DNA of 5,006 bases from Leptofilum sp050292445 (GTDB taxonomy: Bacteria; Chloroflexota; Anaerolineae; Promineifilales; Promineifilaceae): positions 1-5,006 of the forward strand of contig JBNKLQ010000375.1 of NCBI GenBank assembly GCA_050292445.1, given 5' to 3'. The translations under genes and the position numbers were made by a program. The notes beneath the pieces are model-generated. The model made no database searches. It had not been told where the DNA came from and saw only the letters and a list, made by a program, of their open reading frames with translations. Shown in pieces: positions 1 through 4,243 of the stretch (the first letter of the stretch is position 1; each line of letters begins with the position of its first letter).

Positions 1-2
1 AA

Positions 3-323
3 GTTGAAGGCGGTGAAGGTCGTCATCATATTGAACGCGGGGGACGAGCAGGGGATACTGAAGCAAGAATATATCTCGATCGCTTAGTTAATGGGGATGA
101 GTTTTCTATTGCCGTCGCGACAGAAAATCCTTCAGAATTCGTTTGCAATGCTAACAGTACTCTTGGGAAAGCTACTATTGTTGTTGAGGAAAGTAGGTCT
201 ACCCTTACTATTTGGTTTCTGCTGCTTTTCTCAAGTCAAATCATAATTATTATCATTTTGACTCTGAGACCAAATAATTCTAGTTATATAGCAAAGCAAA
301 AAAACACAGAAAATAGTGAGTAA
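3..323 (+). CDS. C-terminal part of an unknown membrane protein (5' end outside window)
   Basis: An open frame runs from the window edge to a TAA at 321-323 and gives 106 residues with no need for an internal start. The first 65 or so residues are polar and look like a beta-rich soluble domain (for example YLDRLVNGDEFSIAVATENP). They are followed by one strong hydrophobic segment at about residues 69-89, including a run of six isoleucines, and a short polar tail ending in KQKNTENSE. This is the pattern of a C-terminally anchored single-pass membrane protein. The stop lies only 3 bp before the ATG of the next gene, which argues for one operon and translational coupling. The family is not recognised. 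Base composition is AT-rich like the next gene and unlike the rest of the window. Confidence 0.7.
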   Translation, partial: VEGGEGRHHIERGGRAGDTEARIYLDRLVNGDEFSIAVATENPSEFVCNANSTLGKATIVVEESRSTLTIWFLLLFSSQIIIIIILTLRPNNSSYIAKQKNTENSE

Positions 324-326
324 GCT

Positions 327-1598
327 ATGACTAAATGGTTAGACAAAATAGTTCTAGTACTTTCAGCTCTTTCAGTTGCCGTTCAAGTAACATTTGTGCT
401 TTCATTTGGACTACCTGAAATTTTAAAATCTATATCGTTTACACTATTGTTGATGAGTGTTATATATGCAATATCAAAGGGTATCTTTTTTTCAATGCAA
501 CAAAGTATTGTTGAGGAACTTGGTGAAAACTACACTTCTCAACAGTTCACAGATCGCACCTCTTCAAATCCTGGAGAGCAAGCTTACAGTTATTTTGCAT
601 CAAGATATGGTATTGGTTACGATAAATTAAAAGTTCAATGGACTATTAATAGAGATGGTTCAGCTGTACTTCAAAGAATAATAGATATAAATGCCCTCTC
701 GGAAATCGAAACATTAGATACCTTTCTATTAATTCCTGAATCCCGTCCAAGTCCCGAATCTACTTCAAGTCCTGAACCCGCTTCAAGTCCTGAACCCGCT
801 TCAAGTACTGAATCCGCTTCAAGTACTGAATCCGCTTCAAGTACTAAAAAACAGAGAGATATTGATTTTGTTGAGGTTAAGTCACTGACCTCAAATCGCA
901 ATGTGACCTTAACAGAAATCATGGAAGAACCACACAGGAAATCTGCCATGATAACTATTTCTCCACCTTTAACTAGGGGGGAGAAAATAAGATATAGCAT
1001 GAAAGAGCAACTTCGAGTTGGCCTATATGCTATTAATCTTACAGAAGATGAGCTTTCAATGCGAAAGACACCATATGACTATTGTGGGTGGAACATTAAT
1101 CGACCAACTAGGGAAATAAGTTTAGTTGTGGAATTTCCAGAGTTTATTAAACCAAGAATTTTTAGTGCCGAGAGTCGCTATGCCTCAGCCTCAGGATTTG
1201 CCTCTTCACGCACACATTATGAAGAACAAAAACGTCTTAAACCAACACTTACATTGGGTCCAAGTGGAGATAGATTCTATTTACGATTAGATGTTTCTTA
1301 TCCTATGATTGGGCTTATCTATATTTTACGTTGGCAGCCAATAGCGAAAGTCCCCTCTTCAAAACAAGACTACCTCTCAGAAATCCGTACTGTTTTAATT
1401 GAAAGATTTAATGAGGGAGAGTTACGAACATTAGCTATGGATTTAGAGGTAGATTATGATAGCCTGCCAGACAAAGGAAAAGCAAATAAAGCAAGAGAAT
1501 TAATCTCTTTTATGGAACGACGAAATCAAATCTTCAAACTTGTAGAAATGGGGAAACGACAACGCCCTGATATTTCTTGGCCCGAATTCCTAGATTAA
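327..1598 (+). CDS. Two-TM membrane protein with C-terminal effector-associated (death-fold-like) domain
   Basis: A 423-residue protein. Residues 8-27 and about 36-50 form two hydrophobic helices separated by a short Gly-Pro turn, probably a membrane hairpin that leaves both ends in the cytoplasm (Lys3 and Lys7 flank TM1). Residues 70-138 and about 175-340 are beta-rich, with a W-x-I-x-R-P-T core at about 253 and a closing Y-I-L-R-W-x-P. Between them lies a Ser/Pro/Glu/Thr linker at about 140-173 built from SSPEPA/SSTESA repeats. Residues 349-419 resemble the effector-associated domains (closest in my memory to EAD7) described by Aravind and colleagues in bacterial NTP-dependent conflict systems: ERFNEGELRTLAMDLEVDYD, then SLP-GKA-KARELI, then RRPDISW-like RQRPDISW. 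These are homotypic adaptor domains that bring effectors such as TIR, caspase-like or protease proteins to sensors. No catalytic domain is visible here, so the likely role is a membrane-tethered adaptor. The start has only a weak Shine-Dalgarno (GTGAG) overlapping the upstream gene's stop region. The EAD call is good; the subfamily and cellular role are inference. Confidence 0.85.
   Translation: MTKWLDKIVLVLSALSVAVQVTFVLSFGLPEILKSISFTLLLMSVIYAISKGIFFSMQQSIVEELGENYTSQQFTDRTSSNPGEQAYSYFASRYGIGYDKLKVQWTINRDGSAVLQRIIDINALSEIETLDTFLLIPESRPSPESTSSPEPASSPEPASSTESASSTESASSTKKQRDIDFVEVKSLTSNRNVTLTEIMEEPHRKSAMITISPPLTRGEKIRYSMKEQLRVGLYAINLTEDELSMRKTPYDYCGWNINRPTREISLVVEFPEFIKPRIFSAESRYASASGFASSRTHYEEQKRLKPTLTLGPSGDRFYLRLDVSYPMIGLIYILRWQPIAKVPSSKQDYLSEIRTVLIERFNEGELRTLAMDLEVDYDSLPDKGKANKARELISFMERRNQIFKLVEMGKRQRPDISWPEFLD
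745..846 (+). repeat. 18-nt tandem repeat inside the EAD protein gene
   Basis: Five consecutive 18-nt units begin at 745, 763, 781, 799 and 817, followed by a partial sixth at 835. Units at 763 and 781 are identical (cttcaagtcctgaacccg). Units at 799 and 817 are identical to each other and differ from the first type at two positions. The unit at 745 is degenerate. Being a multiple of three, the repeat keeps the frame and encodes SSPEPA/SSTESA, a flexible acidic linker between two beta-rich parts. Identical neighbouring pairs suggest recent slippage, so copy number probably varies between strains. Confidence 0.9.
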
Positions 1599-1657
1599 CA
1601 CACTGTTTTGCACCACATTCTGTTGATATGAAATGCTACCACTCTATAGTCGCGTTT

Positions 1658-1699
1658 CACCATATAAATGAAAAGGACACCTCTCTATGGTGGTTTTTT
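1658..1699 (+). terminator. Possible weak intrinsic terminator of the EAD operon
   Basis: The arms caccata (1658-1664) and tatggtg (1686-1692) can pair over 7 bp and are followed within one base by six T residues (1694-1699). The loop is long (21 nt) and the stem is only moderately GC-rich, so this is a weak candidate. It sits 60 bp after the stop of the EAD gene, in the right orientation, with no other candidate nearby. Confidence 0.35.
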
Positions 1700-1721
1700 G
1701 CTCACACGTTACTGTGCTAGC

Positions 1722-1853
1722 TCAGCTTTTATATGCTTCGATGGGGAGGCAGGCACAGACCAAGTTGAGATCGCCGTAGACGTTGTCGATGCGGGCAACG
1801 GCCGTTCACAACGAGCTTCTGTGCACCCATTCGGTGGGGAATACGGCCGTTTC
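1722..1853 (-). pseudogene. Decayed copy of the gcvP 3' end (43 codons + stop)
   Basis: Read on the minus strand, this aligns without gaps to the last 44 codons of the gcvP gene at 4244-4375; by hand count 26 of 132 bases differ (about 80% identity). It reads from ETAVFPTEWV, through ARIDNVYGDLNLVCACLPIE, to AYKS and a TGA at exactly the position of the native stop. An internal TGA (1806-1808) replaces the conserved Trp of the native FWPAVARID, and codons just before it are changed, so it cannot encode a functional tail. There is no start codon and no room for the rest of the enzyme. The double palindrome that follows the other two copies is missing here. This is the oldest-looking of the three tails. 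Confidence 0.85.
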
Positions 1854-1944
1854 CCCCATAGCCAACCCGTTAACCAATCGTCACGCTCCCGCCAAGACAA
1901 GATTGAAAGCACCTGCCATACTTTCGGCTAACCCATCGTTTGCC

Positions 1945-1949
1945 GGAGG
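1945..1949 (+). promoter_or_regulatory. Shine-Dalgarno GGAGG fixing the lipoprotein start
   Basis: GGAGG lies 5 nt before the ATG at 1955. It lies downstream of, and so excludes, the in-frame TTG at 1940, and it places the signal peptide MKP directly at the N-terminus. Confidence 0.8.
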
Positions 1950-1954
1950 TTTTG

Positions 1955-3280
1955 ATGAAGCCGATCCTGTTTCACTTTAGCGCCATGTTGCTCTTGCTTG
2001 CCGCCTGTGCCGCTCCAGAAGCGCTCGACGCGTCACCACAACCAACGCCCCAAGCGAGCGCCACCAGCCGTATTGTTGAACAATCAACGGCCGTTCCCAC
2101 CCTCTCGACAACAAATACACCACACCCAACCGAAACGGCCGTCCCAACACCAGCAGTTGATCTACACAACAACAAAACCATCCTCTACTACAATGCCGCT
2201 GATGGCCACTACTACCGCATCGGTCTCGATGGCAACCTACCAGACCAGCTAACCCAGCAGCCCGACAGCGGCCATGTGATGCCGGACATGGTGGCACAAA
2301 GCTTGCTTGACTTTAATACGCCCAGCGTTTCGCCAAACGGCCGTTTCCTGCTCCAATACGATGTTTACCACAGTTGGCAACTGCTCACTGTGCCAGATCG
2401 CACACTGCTGGCTGAAGGAGCCGCTGACTTTTTCTACTCACCTTCGTGGGCACCAGACAGCCAGCAATTTGCCTACATCAAAGATGAAACCCAACTCTGT
2501 CTCTTTCATCTGGAAACGGCCAGCGAAAACTGCCTGTGGCAAAGCGAAAGTCGTCTTTTTGGGGCGGAATGGTCGCCGGACGGCCGTTTTATTGCCGTGG
2601 CTCAAGATGATGCCGCAGACGACATGGGGCGTGGCGAAATCTGGCTCATCGACCCAGAAACGGGCGACGCCTTCCGTGCCGAGGCGTACCAAGGATCGCC
2701 CGAAATTGCGCTGGGTTCCATTTTTACCTGGCTATCCGGCGGAGACGCGCTGCTCATCTATAATTTGCCTGAAGGTGGTTCGGCCCGCACTGTGCTGGAA
2801 GATGCCCAAACGATTCGCTTCTCTAACCGGGTTTGGAGCGCTTCGCCAGACGGCCGTTTCTTTTACACGCATGATGGGCAATTGCTGAACGCCACAGCCG
2901 CGCTGCTGCACCAGATTGCCGATCCCACCGCCTGCCCCGATGGCATTCGCATCCGACAAAACGCCTGGTCGCCAGATAGCAGCAACCTCGCTTTTGTCTC
3001 TGCCTGTCATACAACAGATACGTATGCTGGGAACTGGACGTTGACCATCGTTAATGTAGTCAGTGGGGAAACAGTTTGGGAACAGATGCTGCCTGAAAAT
3101 TATTCGCTGTTGGCCTGGTCCACCGATGAGAACACGCTGCTGCTGAGCTACAAAACAAGCGGCTGGCCCAAGGATAGCGATATTTACACCTTGGACCTCA
3201 ACAGCAGCGACGAGCCACAACCAATCGTTTCCGGCGCTGTTTTCTTGGGAAGTTACCTGCAGTGGCTGGCAGAAGAATAA
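1955..3280 (+). CDS. Lipoprotein with TolB/WD40-like beta-propeller
   Basis: A 441-residue protein starting at the ATG with a good GGAGG. Residues 1-18 are a lipoprotein signal peptide (MKPILFHFSAMLLLLAAC), with lipobox LAAC and Cys18 as the probable lipidated residue. Residues about 19-68 form a Ser/Thr/Pro/Ala-rich linker typical of surface lipoproteins. The body, to the C-terminus, carries repeated blade motifs of the TolB/WD40-like propeller type: SPNGRFLLQYD, APDSQQFAYI, SPDGRFIAVA, SPDGRFFYTH, SPDSSNLAFV and STDENTLLLS, about six blades. Such propellers usually bind partner proteins or ligands at the outer face of the membrane. No catalytic residues are evident and the specific partner is unknown. 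The gene lies between two truncated gcvP tails and converges on the minus-strand terminator at 3282-3310. Composition is GC-richer than the left part of the window. Confidence 0.85.
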   Translation: MKPILFHFSAMLLLLAACAAPEALDASPQPTPQASATSRIVEQSTAVPTLSTTNTPHPTETAVPTPAVDLHNNKTILYYNAADGHYYRIGLDGNLPDQLTQQPDSGHVMPDMVAQSLLDFNTPSVSPNGRFLLQYDVYHSWQLLTVPDRTLLAEGAADFFYSPSWAPDSQQFAYIKDETQLCLFHLETASENCLWQSESRLFGAEWSPDGRFIAVAQDDAADDMGRGEIWLIDPETGDAFRAEAYQGSPEIALGSIFTWLSGGDALLIYNLPEGGSARTVLEDAQTIRFSNRVWSASPDGRFFYTHDGQLLNATAALLHQIADPTACPDGIRIRQNAWSPDSSNLAFVSACHTTDTYAGNWTLTIVNVVSGETVWEQMLPENYSLLAWSTDENTLLLSYKTSGWPKDSDIYTLDLNSSDEPQPIVSGAVFLGSYLQWLAEE

Positions 3281-3281
3281 G

Positions 3282-3310
3282 AAAAAAGGCCAACTCGTGC
3301 GAGCTGGCCT
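3282..3310 (-). terminator. Intrinsic terminator reading leftwards
   Basis: On the minus strand the arms aggccagctcg and cgagttggcct (3300-3310 and 3287-3297) form an 11-bp stem with one G-U pair and a tight loop, followed by a run of six U (A-tract at 3282-3287 on the + strand). On the + strand the G-U becomes an A-C mismatch and there is no T tract, so it is a leftward terminator. It begins 2 bp after the lipoprotein stop and lies 43 bp beyond the stop of the second gcvP tail. It may be the original gcvP terminator. Confidence 0.75.
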
Positions 3311-3315
3311 GGGGA

Positions 3316-3348
3316 AGATTGGTCCAATCTGCGAGATTGGACCAATCT
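3316..3348. repeat. Double palindrome, copy beside the second gcvP tail
   Basis: Arm agattggtccaatct (3316-3330), spacer gcg, arm agattggaccaatct (3334-3348). The two arms are perfect reverse complements (15-bp stem, 3-nt loop), and each arm is itself a palindrome around its central base. The 33 bp are identical to 4207-4239. No T tract follows on either strand. Confidence 0.95.
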
Positions 3349-3352
3349 ACCG

Positions 3353-3484
3353 TTAGCTCTCGTAGGCTTCGATGGGGAGGCCGGTGCAGACCAGGTTGCA
3401 GTCGCCGTAAACGTTATCGATGCGGGCGACGGCGGGCCAGAACTTGCTGCTACGCACCCATTCGGTGGGGAAAGCGGCCGTTTC
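3353..3484 (-). pseudogene. Second copy of the gcvP 3' end, frame preserved
   Basis: This aligns without gaps to the native tail at 4244-4375; by hand count 14 of 132 bases differ (about 89%). Ten differences are synonymous and four change a residue (Asn to Ser, Arg to Cys, Ala to Thr, Cys to Gly), and the stop is at the same place. The reading ETAAFPTEWVRSSKFW to LPIEAYES stays open. Upstream of the Glu codon the match to gcvP ends or continues only after skipping 19 nt. An open frame can be drawn back to an ATG at 3562 (69 residues), but it has no PLP domain and overlaps the end of the NPEL gene, so it is not likely to be translated usefully. The shared block also includes the palindrome: 3316-3484 matches 4207-4375 over 169 bp with no indels. 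Confidence 0.9.
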
Positions 3485-3534
3485 TAACCCTCGCTCACAA
3501 CCAGAAAAACCATACACAGCCCAATCCACTGCGG

Positions 3535-4017
3535 CTATCTGTTGATGTAGCGGTAATAGCACGACAATTCAGGATTGACGGCCAGTTCATTGCGCGGCTC
3601 ACTTCTGACGGCAAGGTAATGTTGAAAGGCCATTAACTCTGGATTCATCCACAGCAGCCAATCTTCAGCAAATTGTGGGTCAGCGGCGATGTGATGTTGT
3701 ACGGCCGTTACCTCCGAATTCTCAGCAAAGACATTCCTTTCTGCTTTCTTGCTTTGCAGCGCTACGTAACGCTGGAAGCTAATCAATTCTGGATTTTCGG
3801 CCTGGCTACTTGCAGACAAGATGTCCTCATACAGAGCCACCGATTTCAATTCTGGATTGACGGCAAGCGGGTTACGCAGATTCACTTTCGTCGTCGTGGC
3901 TGACGTCACGACCAGATACCCGATCCCAACAGCAACAAACAGTAACAAGATGCCAACCACAACCGGCAAATAGTTGTGCTTTCTCTGTCGCTCCAGAACC
4001 GGCTGGATGCTAGTCAT
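3535..4017 (-). CDS. Single-pass membrane protein with five NPEL-type repeats, family unknown
   Basis: A 160-residue protein. The start at 4017 is chosen because GGAGG lies 6 nt upstream; the neighbouring ATG at 4020 is only 3 nt from it, and the ATG at 4047 touches the U-tract of a terminator. Residues 1-16 are basic (ERQRKH), residues 17-37 form one TM helix, and the remainder is soluble and probably outside the cell by the positive-inside rule. The outer part carries five related segments beginning at Asn54, Asn75, Asn100, Asn125 and Asn148, spaced 21, 25, 25 and 23 residues. The pattern is N-P-E-L-x-[SA]-[FV]-x-x-Y-[VLI]-A, as in NPELISFQRYVAL and NPELMAFQHYLAV; the third copy is degenerate (NSEV) and the last ends at the stop. 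I do not recognise a known family. Its promoter is probably at 4129-4179, with a terminator-like hairpin in between. The gene sits between the intact gcvP gene and a duplicated gcvP tail. Confidence 0.75.
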   Translation of the reverse strand: MTSIQPVLERQRKHNYLPVVVGILLLFVAVGIGYLVVTSATTTKVNLRNPLAVNPELKSVALYEDILSASSQAENPELISFQRYVALQSKKAERNVFAENSEVTAVQHHIAADPQFAEDWLLWMNPELMAFQHYLAVRSEPRNELAVNPELSCYYRYINR

Positions 4018-4023
4018 CATACA

Positions 4024-4028
4024 CCTCC
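4024..4028 (-). promoter_or_regulatory. Shine-Dalgarno GGAGG of the NPEL gene
   Basis: GGAGG on the minus strand, 3 nt before ATG 4020 and 6 nt before ATG 4017. It favours 4017 as the start and argues against the upstream ATG at 4047. Confidence 0.7.
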
Positions 4029-4047
4029 ATTTGTTGTAGGCATCCAT

Positions 4048-4081
4048 AAAAAAACAGCAGCCAGAATTTCTTCGGCTGCTG
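4048..4081 (-). terminator. Strong intrinsic terminator upstream of the NPEL gene
   Basis: The minus-strand arms cagcagcc (4081-4074) and ggctgctg (4062-4055) pair perfectly. The stem extends by GAA/TTC past a single bulged U to a GAAA tetraloop, and seven U residues follow (4054-4048). It lies about 30 bp before the NPEL start codon and about 50 nt after the predicted transcription start, so it ends either a short RNA or acts as an attenuator. Confidence 0.8.
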
Positions 4082-4129
4082 CCTTGAACTAAACTATGTT
4101 TCAGCCGCTACAAAATGTGCAGCGATCAC
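4048..4129 (-). ncRNA. Candidate small RNA or attenuated leader, about 80 nt
   Basis: Bounded by a predicted promoter start at about 4129 and the intrinsic terminator ending at 4048. The 5' part can fold as CGCTGC (4124-4119) with GTAGCG (4111-4106), six pairs including one G-U, around a 7-nt AU-rich loop. An unpaired linker of about 24 nt follows, then the terminator hairpin. This is the usual architecture of a trans-acting sRNA. Alternatively it is a leader: GCTGC in the 5' hairpin and GGCTG in the linker are each complementary to the 5' arm of the terminator, so an alternative pairing that allows readthrough into the NPEL gene is possible. No known RNA family is recognised. Confidence 0.4.
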
Positions 4130-4163
4130 TTTTTATTATAAATTCAACTAACAACCGCGTCAT
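4129..4163 (-). promoter_or_regulatory. Sigma70-type promoter, leftward
   Basis: The minus strand has ATGACG (4163-4158, 4 of 6 to the -35 consensus), a 17-bp spacer and a perfect TATAAT (4140-4135), with an expected start near 4129. The poor -35 and its overlap with the palindrome at 4162-4179 fit an activator-dependent promoter. Confidence 0.6.
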
Positions 4164-4179
4164 GTGACAAAAATCACAT
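4162..4179. promoter_or_regulatory. CRP/FNR-family operator, TGTGA-N6-TCACA
   Basis: TGTGA (4163-4167), six bases, TCACA (4174-4178), with the symmetry extended by A and T at the ends. This matches the CRP consensus core exactly, which related regulators such as GlxR also bind. Its centre, 4170.5, is 41.5 bp upstream of a start at 4129, the classical class II activator position. That a Chloroflexota CRP-family protein uses this consensus is inference. Confidence 0.65.
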
Positions 4180-4206
4180 TCGGCAGTTTCGGCGTAAGCT
4201 CTGTTA

Positions 4207-4239
4207 AGATTGGTCCAATCTGCGAGATTGGACCAATCT
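4207..4239. repeat. Double palindrome 3' of intact gcvP
   Basis: Identical over 33 bp to the copy at 3316-3348. It starts 4 bp beyond the gcvP stop. Without a T tract it is not a canonical terminator, but as RNA it would form a 15-bp hairpin that could protect the 3' end of the gcvP message. Confidence 0.95.
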
Positions 4240-4243
4240 AACG

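Larger units (their letters stand above)
1599..1954. other. Intergenic region holding a weak terminator and a gcvP-tail relic
   Basis: There is no credible gene here. The left part is AT-rich and continues the composition of the EAD operon up to about 1715. From 1722 the sequence is a degenerate copy of the gcvP 3' end. From 1854 to 1944 nothing is recognisable except the Shine-Dalgarno of the lipoprotein gene. No convincing sigma70 promoter was found for that gene: TTGAAA at 1903-1908 has no good -10 box at 16-18 bp. Confidence 0.6.

Noticed and set aside
745..846. CRISPR-like array
   Set aside because: Repeats are contiguous 18-nt in-frame units without spacers.
671..1000. 109-residue minus-strand open frame with repeated LEADSV
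   Set aside because: It is the antisense of the 18-nt repeat array in the EAD gene.
1709..1912. 67-residue minus-strand open frame over the tail relic
   Set aside because: It is in a different frame from the gcvP homology; a comparable shadow frame exists over the intact gcvP end, so it reflects inherited base sequence rather than a gene.
1668..1931. 87-residue + strand open frame
   Set aside because: It reads antisense across the gcvP-tail relic, has no ribosome binding site and shows no protein-like conservation.
1940..1954. TTG start 15 bp upstream for the lipoprotein
   Set aside because: GGAGG lies downstream of it and 5 nt before the ATG at 1955, and the extra residues would spoil the signal peptide N-terminus.
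2307..2888. 193-residue + strand open frame inside the lipoprotein gene
   Set aside because: It is an out-of-frame shadow; the propeller motifs are only in the lipoprotein frame.
3353..3562. 69-residue open frame ending in the gcvP tail, as a real small protein
   Set aside because: It overlaps the end of the NPEL gene, has no Shine-Dalgarno seen, and consists of a gcvP fragment without an active site.
4018..4047. ATG at 4047 as start of the NPEL protein
   Set aside because: It directly abuts the U-tract of the terminator at 4048, leaving no ribosome binding site, while GGAGG precedes 4017/4020.
4094..4129. Eleven-codon leader peptide beginning GTG at the predicted transcript start
   Set aside because: It would be leaderless with a GTG start and contains no run of regulatory codons; chance is sufficient.
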